Shown piece after piece: positions 37,928 to 48,192 of a DNA stretch of 64,000 bases. The stretch is from assembly GCA_019637225.1 (NCBI GenBank), contig JAHBWC010000044.1:1-64000 (forward strand), in the 5' to 3' direction. Numbering within the stretch: position 1 is the first letter of the stretch; each line of letters starts with the position of its first letter. The DNA is from Labilithrix sp. GTDB lineage: Bacteria > Myxococcota_A > Polyangia > Polyangiales > Polyangiaceae. A program made the position numbers and the translations under genes. The notes under the pieces are model-generated. The model ran no database searches. It was given only the letters and a program-made list of their open reading frames with translations, and was not told where the DNA came from.

Positions 37928-40900
37928 ATGCTCAAGGTCGAGTGCGAGTCGTGCAAGGCGCCCTACCAGGTCGACGAACGGCGCGTCCCGCCGACCGGGC
38001 TGAAGATGCGTTGCCCCAAGTGCGGGCACACGTTCCTCGTGACCGATCCTTCGAAGGGCGCAGCGCCCGCCGAGGGCGGCGCCGCTCGAAAGCCGCCTCC
38101 GCCGAAGAAGGCGACGATGGTCGGGCTCGCCCCGAAGCCGGCGCCCAGCGCTACGGCGAAGGCCGCGCCGCCCGCGGCCCCGCCGTTCGACCTCGACGCC
38201 GCGCTCCCCGCCGTGAAGCCGGCCGCCCCGCCTCGCGCGCCGAGCTTCGCCGCGAAGCCCACCGCGCCTGCGATGCCCGCCGCGGCGCCGCCCGCCGCGC
38301 CTCCGCCGTTCCCCGGCCTCGATGACCTCGACCTGCCTGCGCTCGCCGGCGACGTCGGCCTCCCCGCCACGGTGAACCGAGCGCCTGCGAAGGGCGCCCC
38401 GAAGGCTGTCCCGAAGCCCGTCGCCGCCGCGCCCGCGCCCGCGCCCGCTCCGGCGGGGCCGCCGCAGTTCAGCTTCGAGGTCGATCTCCCGGCCCTCGCG
38501 CCTCCGCCTGCGGCGCCTCCGCCGGCCGGCGGCGGCTTCGGGACCATCGACCTCCCGGCGCCGAAGAAGCAGAGCGTCACCGCCGACCTCCCCGCGGTGA
38601 AGGGAGGCGGTGGCGGCGGGTTCGGTGGCTTCGGCGATCTCCCGGCGTCGACCGGCGGCGGGTTCGGCGGCTTCGGCGATCTCCCGGCGTCGACCGGCGG
38701 CGGGTTCGGTGGCTTCGGCGATCTCCCGGCGGCGAAGGGCGGCGGCTTCGGCGATCTCCCGATGGCGCTTCCCGGCGGCGATGCGCTCCCGATGGCGAAG
38801 GGCGGCGGCTTCGGCGAGATCGATCTCCCGTCGCTGCAGAACGATCTTCCGCTCCAGAGCGGCGCGGGCGCGCATCTGCCTTCGCCGGCGGGTGCGGGCG
38901 CGCATCTGCCTTCGCCGGCGGGCGCCGGCGCGCACCTGCCGACCGCGATGGGCGCGGGCGCGCACCTGCCGACCGCGATGGGCGCGGGCGCGCATCTGCC
39001 GTCCGCGATGGGCGCGGGCGCGCATCTGCCGTCCGCGATGAGCCCGAACGCCCACTTGCCGACCGCGTCGGGCGCCGGCTCGCACCTGCCGTCGCTCCCG
39101 GGCGGGAACGCGCACATGCCGATGGCGGTCTCCGACGATCGCCTGCTCCCCAACAAGATGGGGGGGCCGGCGCCGATCGCGTTCGGCGAGCTCGACCTGC
39201 CGCTCGTCGGCGGCGGCGACGCGCTCGGCGCGCCTCCGCCCCGAGGAGGCGGCGGTTTCGGCGAGGTCGATCTGCCTTCCGACGGCGGGCCCTCGGGCGC
39301 GCTGCCGCCGAGCGCGCCCAGCGCGGGCGGGATGGCGTTCGGCGAGGTCGATCTCGGCGGCAGCTCCGACGCCGCCGCGCCGCTCGGTCCGCCGCCGGCG
39401 ACGAGCGCCGGCAGTTTCGCGTTCCAGGAGGCGTCGCTCGATACGTCCGCGGCGACCGGCCCGGCCATCGGCACGCCGGGGCGGCTGCGTCAGGGCGGGG
39501 TCGAGCGCCCCTCGTCGAAGCTGCCGAAGATCATCGGCGCGGCGCTCGTGGTCGTGGTCGTCGGCGGCGCGGCGCTCCAGCTCACGCCGCTCGGCGCCTT
39601 CGGTTACGTGTGGATCGGCGACAAGCTCCACTCCGGCGAGAACGTCGCCGACGCGACGTCGAAGGCCGACTTCGCCCGCACCAAGCTCGCGACCGACACG
39701 TTCCCGGCGGCGCAGCAGGCGGCGGACGATCTCGTCGAAGCGCGCAAGCGCGCCCCGCGCTCGAAGCCGCTCGGCTCGTACGCCGCGTTCGTCGAGTACA
39801 TGAATCAGATCCGCTTCGGCGTCGATCCGGCGAGGGCGGCGCGCGTCAGCACGTTCCTCAGCGACATCCCACCCGACGTCCAGGTCCCGTACCTCGCGGC
39901 GGCGCAGGCCGCGCAGTTGGCGCAGTCCGGCGACTGGGCGAAGGCGAAGAGCGCCGTCGCCACGGCCGTCGCGAAGGAGCCGAAGGACGGCATCCAGCAC
40001 GAGCTGTCGATCTTGAAGGGCGAGATCGCGCTCGGCGAGAAGGATCACGCCACGGCGCTCGCCGCCTTCAGCGCGGCGCACGCGAGCGGCGGCTCGGCGC
40101 GGACGTTCTTCGGGATGGCCCGCGCGCACTACCTCGCCAAGGCGTTTCCGAAGGCGCGCGAGGCCGTCGACAACACGCTCAAGGCCACGCCCAACCACGC
40201 CGGCGCGCTGACGCTCCGCGCGCAGCTCGTCTGGGAGATGCAGCGCGACGACGTCCCGGCGGCGAAGGATCTCGAGACCGTCCTCGACGAGAAGAACCGG
40301 AAGAACCTCGGCACGGCGGAGCTCTCGTACGCGCTGTCCGCGAAGGGCTGGATCATGTTCGCGCGCGATCGCGCCGGCGAGGCTCGCACCTCGTTCGACG
40401 AGGCCGTCAAGGTCGACTCTCGAAACGTGAGCGCGCTCGTCGGCCAGGGGGAGGTGCTCTACGCGGACGGCCGACACACCGAGGCCCTCACGCGCTTCGA
40501 CGAGGCCGCGACGAAAGACCCGTCCAGCATGGCGGCGGTCCTCGGCTCCGCGAAGACGAAGATCGCGCTCGAGCACCTCGCGGACGCGAAGGCGCAGCTC
40601 ACGGTCGCCCGCCAGAAGTGGCCGAAGGAGATGAACGTCGCCCTCCTGCTCGCGCGCGCCGAGGAGGCGCTCGGCAACAAGAAGGCGGCCGAAGACCTCT
40701 ACTCGACGGCGGTCGACCTCGCCGATCCGGAGAACCCCGACGCGATCCAGGCGTACGCCGCGTACGCGAAGTTCCTCGCGTCGCAGGGCAAGACGGCGGA
40801 GGCCGCGGCGAAGCTCGACGAGGCGCGGACGAAGCTCCCGGACACCGCGGCGCTCCATCGGGCCATCGGCGACGTGGCGGTGGCCCAGGGCCAGTTCGCC

Positions 40901-41968
40901 GAGGCGCTCGAGCACTTCGAGCTGGCGCTCCAGAAGAACCCGCACGATCTCGGTACGCGCTTCCGCCTCGGCGGCACGTACCGCAAGATGCACAAGCTCG
41001 ATCTGGCCGCCAAGTCGCTCGACGAGGTCGCCGCGATCGACAAGGAGTATCCCGGCATCGCGCTCGAGCGCGGCCTCCTCTTCGAGGAGTCGGGCGACGT
41101 CCAGAAGGCGCTCGAGCAGTTCCAGAGCGCCTCGCAGAAGGCCCCCAACGACATCGACCTGATGCTCCGCGTGGGCGCCGCGTACGTGGCGATCGGCGAG
41201 GTCGACAAGGCCCTGCCGAACCTCATCAAGGTGAAGGACCAGCGCCCGAACAGCGCCGAGGCGAACCACTTCGTCGGCCGCGCGTACCTGAAGCAGGGCG
41301 GGCTCGAGGCGGCCGCGGCGATGCGCTACCTCCAGCGCGCCGTCGCGCTCGATCCGAACAAGGCGGAGTACCACCTCTACGTCGCGTGGGCGGCGAACGA
41401 GGCGACGCCCGCGCAGCTCGGTCTCGCGCGCACGCACATCGACAAGGCGCTCGCGCTCGACAAGCTGCTCGCCGACGCGTACTGGCAGCGCGGCGTCCTC
41501 CTCCGCAAGGAAGGGCAGGTCAATGACGCGATCAAGGACCTGAAGCGCGCCCTCGAGCTGAAGCCCGCGCGCCACGAGGCCCACGCGACGCTCGCAGAGG
41601 CCTACGAGGACAAGAACGACGTCGCCGCGGCCAGCGCCGAGTGGCAGCGGGCGATCGCCGGCGACGAGAAGCCGCCGTACTGGCGCTGGAAGTACGGCAA
41701 GATCCTCGCCGATCGGAACGCCTACGCCGAGGCGTCGCGGCACCTCGTCTACGCCGTCGGCCAAGGCCGCACGGCGCAGCCGCGCCCCGGGTGGCTCGGG
41801 CCGGCCGCGTTCGAGGCGGGCGAGGCGCTCTACAAGACCGGACAGAAGAAAGAGGCGTGCGAGCACTACCAGCTGTTCATGGAGCTCGCCGCGCCGACGT
41901 CGCCCGATCGTCGCGACGCGGTCAAGGCGATGAACGACCTCGGCTGCCCCTGGGAGGGGGGGCGCTAG
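37928..41968 (+). CDS. giant zinc-ribbon / repeat / TPR membrane protein
   Basis: 1346 residues. The N-terminus is a zinc ribbon (CESCKAPYQVDERRVPP...CPKCGHTFLV). Residues about 40-530 are Pro/Ala/Gly-rich and disordered, with recurring F-G-x-x-D-L-P motifs, tandem GGGFGGFGDLPAST units (about 225-275) and 10-residue GAGAHLPSAM units (about 310-380). One transmembrane helix follows (IIGAALVVVVVGGAALQL, about 537-555). The rest (to 1340) is a long array of tetratricopeptide repeats, presumably periplasmic. Zinc ribbon, linker and TM together recall myxobacterial gliding-motility scaffold proteins of the GltJ/AgmX sort, but the TPR tail differs, so I do not assign a name. Confidence 0.85.
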   Translation: MLKVECESCKAPYQVDERRVPPTGLKMRCPKCGHTFLVTDPSKGAAPAEGGAARKPPPPKKATMVGLAPKPAPSATAKAAPPAAPPFDLDAALPAVKPAAPPRAPSFAAKPTAPAMPAAAPPAAPPPFPGLDDLDLPALAGDVGLPATVNRAPAKGAPKAVPKPVAAAPAPAPAPAGPPQFSFEVDLPALAPPPAAPPPAGGGFGTIDLPAPKKQSVTADLPAVKGGGGGGFGGFGDLPASTGGGFGGFGDLPASTGGGFGGFGDLPAAKGGGFGDLPMALPGGDALPMAKGGGFGEIDLPSLQNDLPLQSGAGAHLPSPAGAGAHLPSPAGAGAHLPTAMGAGAHLPTAMGAGAHLPSAMGAGAHLPSAMSPNAHLPTASGAGSHLPSLPGGNAHMPMAVSDDRLLPNKMGGPAPIAFGELDLPLVGGGDALGAPPPRGGGGFGEVDLPSDGGPSGALPPSAPSAGGMAFGEVDLGGSSDAAAPLGPPPATSAGSFAFQEASLDTSAATGPAIGTPGRLRQGGVERPSSKLPKIIGAALVVVVVGGAALQLTPLGAFGYVWIGDKLHSGENVADATSKADFARTKLATDTFPAAQQAADDLVEARKRAPRSKPLGSYAAFVEYMNQIRFGVDPARAARVSTFLSDIPPDVQVPYLAAAQAAQLAQSGDWAKAKSAVATAVAKEPKDGIQHELSILKGEIALGEKDHATALAAFSAAHASGGSARTFFGMARAHYLAKAFPKAREAVDNTLKATPNHAGALTLRAQLVWEMQRDDVPAAKDLETVLDEKNRKNLGTAELSYALSAKGWIMFARDRAGEARTSFDEAVKVDSRNVSALVGQGEVLYADGRHTEALTRFDEAATKDPSSMAAVLGSAKTKIALEHLADAKAQLTVARQKWPKEMNVALLLARAEEALGNKKAAEDLYSTAVDLADPENPDAIQAYAAYAKFLASQGKTAEAAAKLDEARTKLPDTAALHRAIGDVAVAQGQFAEALEHFELALQKNPHDLGTRFRLGGTYRKMHKLDLAAKSLDEVAAIDKEYPGIALERGLLFEESGDVQKALEQFQSASQKAPNDIDLMLRVGAAYVAIGEVDKALPNLIKVKDQRPNSAEANHFVGRAYLKQGGLEAAAAMRYLQRAVALDPNKAEYHLYVAWAANEATPAQLGLARTHIDKALALDKLLADAYWQRGVLLRKEGQVNDAIKDLKRALELKPARHEAHATLAEAYEDKNDVAAASAEWQRAIAGDEKPPYWRWKYGKILADRNAYAEASRHLVYAVGQGRTAQPRPGWLGPAAFEAGEALYKTGQKKEACEHYQLFMELAAPTSPDRRDAVKAMNDLGCPWEGGR
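38610..39090 (+). repeat. in-frame tandem repeats within the giant protein gene
   Basis: About four 48-bp-class units encode GGGFGGFGDLP-type peptides (38610-38760). Then about eight 30-bp units encode GAGAHLP-type peptides (38865-39090). Neighbouring 30-bp units are nearly identical, which indicates recent expansion and likely length variation between strains. Confidence 0.85.
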
Positions 41969-42561
41969 GTGTTCGCGACGAGGTACGCGTAGACGAGCGC
42001 GGCGGCGCCGAGGGCGAGGGGGAGGAGCACGAGCGGCGAGAAGGGGCGCCGCTCGCGCGTCGCGACGAGCGCGCGGCTCGTGTGGTCGTCGGCCGTGGGG
42101 AGCGCTTTGGCGAGGGGACCGAGCGCGGGCAGCTCGACGTGACGCGCGACGGCGTCATCGGTGCTCGGCGCGTCGGGCGGAGAGCTGACCGACGGCGGCG
42201 GGAGCGTGGGCAGCGTCGCGCGCGCGGCGAGGAGGTCCTCGCGCGAGATGTCGACGGCCGGCGTGGGCACGCTCGAGCCCTCCGGCTCGGGCTTCGTCGC
42301 GCGCGTTGCGTCGGGCGCCGCGTGCGGAGGCGAATCGGCGTCGGCGCTGAGGCGCGCGAGCGCCGCGGCGAGCTGGAAGGGCCGGATCTTCGCGGTGGCG
42401 GCCGCGGGGGCCTCACGGCCCGCTCCGCTGCGAGCCGCGCGCAGCGACGCCGCGAGATCGAGCTCGTCTTCGCCCGCGGGAGGGGGCCGCGCGGTGCTTC
42501 GGGAGGCCTCGGCTTCCGGGCTCTCAGGCTTGGCGTCTCGACCCTCGGGTGCGCTGCTCAC
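41965..42561 (-). CDS. hypothetical tail-anchored protein
   Basis: 198 residues. The sequence is charged and Pro/Ser/Ala-rich with one helical segment (IRPFQLAAALARLSADAD). It ends in a single C-terminal hydrophobic helix (PLVLLPLALGAAALVYAYLV), the layout of a tail-anchored inner-membrane protein. The start is a GTG at 42561. Its stop codon overlaps the stop of the convergent giant TPR gene by two bases. The function is unknown. Confidence 0.6.
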   Translation of the reverse strand: MSSAPEGRDAKPESPEAEASRSTARPPPAGEDELDLAASLRAARSGAGREAPAAATAKIRPFQLAAALARLSADADSPPHAAPDATRATKPEPEGSSVPTPAVDISREDLLAARATLPTLPPPSVSSPPDAPSTDDAVARHVELPALGPLAKALPTADDHTSRALVATRERRPFSPLVLLPLALGAAALVYAYLVANT

Positions 42562-42635
42562 GGTGACCGCCTCACAGGTTAGGGCAAGCCCCGCCAAAAA
42601 GCACGATCGGGATAGTCGGGCGCGAGGGCGGAGGT

Positions 42636-43484
42636 CTATCCGGAGGCGAGGTGCGAGGCCATCCGCGCGAACGCCTCGACGTCGAGGGTCTCGCCGCGCG
42701 CGTCGAGCGAGATGCCCGCGCGCGCGGCGGCCTCCGCCACGCGCGGCGCCTCCGCCACGCGCGACCACGCGTTGCGGAGGGTCTTTCGGCGCGCGCCGAA
42801 CGCGCCCTTCACGAGCGCGCGAAACGTCTCCGTCTCCTCGGCGAGGCGCGGTCGATGCGGCTCGAGCAGGACGACGGCGCTCGTCACGTCGGGGGCCGGG
42901 TGGAACGATCCGCGGGAGACGTCGAAGAGCTTGGTCACGCGGTAGGCCGCGCGGACGAAGACCGTCAGCGCGCCGTACGTCTTCGTCCCCGGCGACGCCG
43001 TGAGCCGGTCGGCTACCTCGAGCTGCACCATGAAGACGACGCGGTCGAGCGCGTCGGCGTGGGCGACGGCGCGCTCGAGCAGGCGCCCGGTGATCTGGTA
43101 GGGCAGATTGCCCGCGAGCACGCGCGGAGACGACGGATCCGCGTCGCCGAGGAGCTCGCGCGGGTCCACGGCTTGCGCGTCGCCCTCGACGATGCGTACG
43201 CGGCCGGCCTCGACGTGCGCCGCGAGCTCCTCGCCGAGCACCGGGACGAGATCGCGATCGCGCTCGACGGCGACCACCGAGCGAGCTCGTTCGGCGAGCG
43301 CGCGCGTCAGGACGCCGAGCCCCGCGCCGAGCTCGAGGACACGCGGCCTGCCGATCTCGCCCTCGGGGACGCACGCCCGCGCGATCGCGTCGACCACGTG
43401 CGGCGACACGAGGAAGTTCTGGCCGAAGCTCTTCTTCGGCGCGAGCCCGACACGCCGGAGGACGGCGCGCGCGTCCGTGCTCAC
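42636..43484 (-). CDS. rsmA: 16S rRNA dimethyladenosine transferase
   Basis: 282 residues (RsmA/KsgA). The start region KKSFGQNFLV, motif I VLELGAGLGVLT, acidic SAM-ribose contact VAVERD, catalytic motif IV NLPYQITG and the C-terminal FHPAPDVTSAVV are all present. It dimethylates two adjacent adenines in the 3' loop of 16S rRNA during ribosome assembly. The GTG start at 43484 overlaps the stop of the DUF58 gene (GTGA), so it is the last gene of the MoxR cluster. Confidence 0.95.
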   Translation of the reverse strand: MSTDARAVLRRVGLAPKKSFGQNFLVSPHVVDAIARACVPEGEIGRPRVLELGAGLGVLTRALAERARSVVAVERDRDLVPVLGEELAAHVEAGRVRIVEGDAQAVDPRELLGDADPSSPRVLAGNLPYQITGRLLERAVAHADALDRVVFMVQLEVADRLTASPGTKTYGALTVFVRAAYRVTKLFDVSRGSFHPAPDVTSAVVLLEPHRPRLAEETETFRALVKGAFGARRKTLRNAWSRVAEAPRVAEAAARAGISLDARGETLDVEAFARMASHLASG

Positions 43485-45142
43485 CGTCGCGCCTCCGTCG
43501 CCGTCGCCTCGGCGATCGGCTCCGCCGCGTCGGACGCGTGCGCCTCGGTCACCGCGCGCCGCCGGACCTCGACGGGCTTCGACCGGACACCCATGCTGCG
43601 CATCGCGCGCTCGGCGCGCACCTGCGAGGCGCGCACGCGGAGGCGCACGGCGTCGCGGACCACGTCCGCGACCGCCTCGGGACCACCGGCGCGGACCTCG
43701 AGCGCAGGCTCGAAGGCCGGCATCGTCCAGCGCACCTCGACGTGACGCGCGCGAAGCTTCCGCACCGCGCGCTCGACCGAGGCGGGCGCGTCCCCCGGCG
43801 CGTCGCTCGCCGGTCCCGGCGGCGGAGCCCACACGTGCACGATGCTCGGCTTCTTCCGCTTCTCCCGCGCGATCTTCTCGAGCAGGCCCGCGAGCTGCGT
43901 CTCGGCCTTCTCGCGCTCCCCGTCGACACGCGGCGGCACCTCGATGCCGAACGCCGCGAGGTAGTGGCGGAGGCGCTGCTCGCGCGGGCTCGCGGCCTGC
44001 GGGAGGCGCGGCGCGAACGGCGCGCGGACGCGCATCGCCTCGGCGCGCGTCGCGAGCGAGTCCAGGTTGCCTCGCGGGACGTCGGCGAGCCCGCGCGGAT
44101 CGAGCGGGCGGAGGTGCTCCGCCACGCGCGCCGCGAGCTCCACCTCGTCGAGCTCGCAGCGGTCCGCGTCGACGGCGCTCGCGGCGCTCGCGAGCGCCGC
44201 GACGATGCGCGAGGCCTGCAGCGGCCCCGACTCCGGCACGAGCCACGTCCGAATGCGAGACGCGAACACGACGAGGCCGACCTTGTCTCCGCGCCCGAGG
44301 TGACGCGCGGCGATGCCGGCGACCTCGTCGACGGCGACGTCGAGCGGCGCGTGGCCGCGCTCGCCCGCCCAGAGCTCCACGGACGCGTCGATGACGAGCC
44401 ACGCGACGTCCCGCTCCTCGCGCTCCATCTCGCGGACGAGCAGCTGACCCCGCCGCGCGCTCGCCTTCCACGCGATCCGCTTGAAGGGATCGCCCGGCAC
44501 GTGCTCGCGGAGCTCCTTCAGCGTCTCGCCCTCGCCCGCCAGCGGCGCGGGCCGGCCGACGGGGGCGAGCGCGCGGGCACGTCCGCCCCGCGCGCTCTGC
44601 AAGATCGCGAAGAGCGGCCGCGGCACCACCTCGACGCCGTGCGGGTTCGCGAACATCAGCGGCACCTCGTAGAGCCCCTCGCCGCCGAGCGGCGTCCCGC
44701 GCACCTCGAGCGCGATCCCGTGAACGCCCCAGCGCCCGACGCGCCGCGCGTTGACGCGCACCTCGAAGCGGACCTTGGACGCCGCGGGCAGGTCGAGGAC
44801 CGGCGGGTGAATCGTCACGTCGAGCATGCTCGACGCGACGGGCCTGAGGCTCACGCCGCGCGCGTCGTCGAACCCGCGGTTCCTGAGCTCCGCCTCGAGC
44901 ACGACCTCGCCGCCGCGCTCGAGCCGCGTCACGCGCCTCGTCATGGCCCACACCATCTCGAAGCCCGAGGCGCGGATGCGCGTGACCGTGGAGAGCGCGA
45001 GCGCGCGCCCGAGCGTGATCGCGAGGAGCATCGCTCCGCCGAACGCGACCGCCGCGCTCACCTTGGCGGCGACGCCCACCGCGACCATGGCGGCGCCCGC
45101 GAGAGCGACCTGGAACGTGGCGCGCGTCGGGTGAAGCTGCAC
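43481..45142 (-). CDS. DUF58 family protein
   Basis: 553 residues. Two N-terminal hydrophobic helices (about 10-50) are followed by a beta-rich stretch and the DUF58 core LREHVPGDPFKRIAWKASAR, where the Asp and Lys are family-conserved. A vWA-like part follows (WLVIDASVEL). DUF58 proteins work with MoxR ATPases in envelope or complex-assembly roles. The C-terminal 150 residues are Arg-rich and helical, longer than typical. It lies between MoxR (15 bp upstream) and rsmA (overlap). Confidence 0.88.
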   Translation of the reverse strand: MQLHPTRATFQVALAGAAMVAVGVAAKVSAAVAFGGAMLLAITLGRALALSTVTRIRASGFEMVWAMTRRVTRLERGGEVVLEAELRNRGFDDARGVSLRPVASSMLDVTIHPPVLDLPAASKVRFEVRVNARRVGRWGVHGIALEVRGTPLGGEGLYEVPLMFANPHGVEVVPRPLFAILQSARGGRARALAPVGRPAPLAGEGETLKELREHVPGDPFKRIAWKASARRGQLLVREMEREERDVAWLVIDASVELWAGERGHAPLDVAVDEVAGIAARHLGRGDKVGLVVFASRIRTWLVPESGPLQASRIVAALASAASAVDADRCELDEVELAARVAEHLRPLDPRGLADVPRGNLDSLATRAEAMRVRAPFAPRLPQAASPREQRLRHYLAAFGIEVPPRVDGEREKAETQLAGLLEKIAREKRKKPSIVHVWAPPPGPASDAPGDAPASVERAVRKLRARHVEVRWTMPAFEPALEVRAGGPEAVADVVRDAVRLRVRASQVRAERAMRSMGVRSKPVEVRRRAVTEAHASDAAEPIAEATATEARR

Positions 45143-45157
45143 GCGCGCGGACTCCGA

Positions 45158-46134
<977 letters not shown>

Positions 46135-46138
<4 letters not shown>

Positions 46139-47748
46139 CGCGGCTCCGCGCTCTCGGGCGAAGGAACGGCCGAGCCGACGGCGCGCGGTCGGCCGCCGGC
46201 AGCGCCGGCTTCGGCCGCGTCGAGGAGTTGCTTCACGGTGCGCGCGATGGACACGACCTCGTTGTCGCGAACCGACTGCACCATTCCTCCGCTGCGCTGG
46301 AAGACGACCATGGTCTCGACGTTCGACATTCGTAGCAGAAGGCGGCGAAGCGTGTGCACCCCTTCGGCGTCGAGCAGGCCGCGGGCGCCGATTTGAGCGA
46401 GGAGGTCCTGATGACCGGGAACCTTGGAGAGCCCGAGCAAGGTGGTGAGCTGCTCTTCGAGCGCGCTCTTCAACTCGAGCACCGCGAGCACGCGCGTCGT
46501 CTGCGGCGCGCCGATCACCGCCGCGTGGCCGGCCACTCCGCCCTGCGCGACGGCCGGGACGCGCCGGACGAACCTCGGGACGATGGGCTTGTGGAGGCGT
46601 CCGGCGCGCGAACCGACCCAGACGACGAGCGCGAGGCCGAGGGCGATCGAGGCCCCCCATGCGAGGATCGACGGCAGGCCTTCCTTGCGGGTCTGGTCGA
46701 ACAGATCCTCGAGGTCGCGGAGCCACTCGGACACCGCGTGCCGATCCCCGCCGTACGAGCCCGTCTGTTCGAAGGCGCCTGCGGCGATGAACAGCCTGCC
46801 GCCGCGCTTGCCCCACGCGTCGCCGTCGACGGCGTAGCGCACGAGCCCGCGGGCGAACGTCTTGTTGCCCGAGTAGCGGAGCATCGAGTTCATCACGATC
46901 GACGGATCGCCGACCGCGAGCAGGCGCCCCTGGCCGACCGCGCCGGCGACCGCGACCGTCACGTCGGGCTCCCCGGCCGACGCGCGGATCTTGAGCACCG
47001 GCGAGAGGTCGGGGTGACCGAGACCGGTCGGGTGGTTCGTGACGACGCGGCTCACGTCGGCGACCACCGGATGCGCGCTCGCCGGCTCCGCGAGCGCGAG
47101 CTGGGGGTTGTGGCGGAGCGACTCCGCCGGACGGCGCGGGCTCGGCAGTCGCTTCATCCGGAACGCGGTGAGGAGCGACTCGCCGCGACCGAAGTCGTCG
47201 AGCAGGATCACGCGCCCGCCCGCGCGCATGAACTTCGTCAGCTCCTCGACGTCGAGCGAGCGCTCCGGGTAGAGCACGAGGAGGCCGTCCTCGGGCGTCA
47301 GCTCGGCGAAGTCGATCTGCGTCGTCGCGACCACGCGGGCGGCGCCGAGCTCGGCCCGCGCGAGGCGCACGAGCTCCGTGCCCCCCTCCCAGTCGCTGCC
47401 GGTGAGGTCGAACGGCGTCGCCGACACGACGCGAGGCACGAACAGGACCAACGCGAAGAACACGAACGCGACGCGCCCGAGCGCACGGCGCGCGGCGGCC
47501 GACCCCGCGCGCCTTCGCTGCACTGCATCAGAGGGTGACGATGCCAACGCTGCCAAGACGGATGCCAAGCGGACGCTCCACCTCCCGAACCATCGGGCTC
47601 TCGCCGGCTTGGCCGAGCGAGCCGAGGTCAGACCCCGCCGAACGGCCGAGCTTTTGGAGCGCGAGGAAGCCCGCGAGGAAGCAGGAGAGCCGGACGCGCG
47701 CGTCATCGCTCGTGTCGACAGTATCGGATAGCGGCGTCTCTGTTCCAT
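46135..47748 (-). CDS. DUF4350-like membrane protein
   Basis: Up to 537 residues; the first about 70 are Arg/Ser-rich and may not be translated. A hydrophobic segment (VAFVFFALVLFVPRVVSA) precedes a soluble domain with GLLVLYPERSLDVEELTKFMRAGGRVILLDDFG, the DUF4350 signature. A second transmembrane helix follows (ILAWGASIALGLALVVWVG, about 370-390). Its position before moxR and DUF58 matches the common MoxR cluster. The domain resembles a GATase-like fold and should face the periplasm. The start is uncertain. Confidence 0.75.
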
Positions 47749-47761
47749 AGTGGCCGCCTAC

Positions 47762-47789
47762 TTGACCGATGGGACCGGGTTGCTAGCTT
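47762..47789 (+). promoter_or_regulatory. possible promoter for the small 55-residue protein
   Basis: TTGACC and TAGCTT separated by 16 bases, about 55 bp before the start codon, in an AT-richer stretch. Confidence 0.45.
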
Positions 47790-47844
47790 CCATGTGAGTA
47801 GTCCGGAGCTTGTTCCGCAGTTCCTTTTGGAGGAGGACTCAGGG

Positions 47845-48012
47845 ATGCTCCCTCCGTTCATCATCGAGCAGATTCGCAAGCGCGAAGAAGAAGAGCGGAA
47901 GCGGTACGAGCAGCCGCAGCTGGATCTCCCGCTCGCGCCTCCGGGGCCGGCCAAGCGCCGCGACGAGAGCGACGAGACCGGCCAGCGCGGCGTGATCATC
48001 GTCGAGCTCTGA
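47845..48012 (+). CDS. small conserved-looking charged protein
   Basis: 55 residues from ATG 47845, which follows an excellent GGAGGAGG ribosome binding site (47829-47836). The start MLPPFIIEQIRKREEEERKR is hydrophobic then strongly charged and helical. A Pro-rich middle and an acidic end closing in VIIVEL follow. An upstream GTG (47794) would add 17 residues but lacks a good ribosome binding site. I recall similar short proteins in myxobacteria but cannot name a family or role. It is likely cytosolic and may bind a partner through the charged helix. Confidence 0.7.
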   Translation: MLPPFIIEQIRKREEEERKRYEQPQLDLPLAPPGPAKRRDESDETGQRGVIIVEL

Positions 48013-48192
48013 AGCGCGGCCGCGGCCCCGGCGCCCCAGAGGCGCGCGTGTGGCGACGCGACCCGCTCCCCCACGCGACCCGGCGCCCGCGCGGCTCCGG
48101 GCGCCGAGGCACCCGCGATGAGGGGCGCGCGCCGAGGCTCCTCCCTAAAGGCTGTACGAACCGGGCCCCCGCTGTACTAGGCTGCGCGCCCT

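Noticed and set aside
37364..41866. 1500-codon minus-strand open frame
   Set aside because: It is antisense to the zinc-ribbon/TPR gene and has shadow-frame composition. The real genes on the plus strand have motifs.
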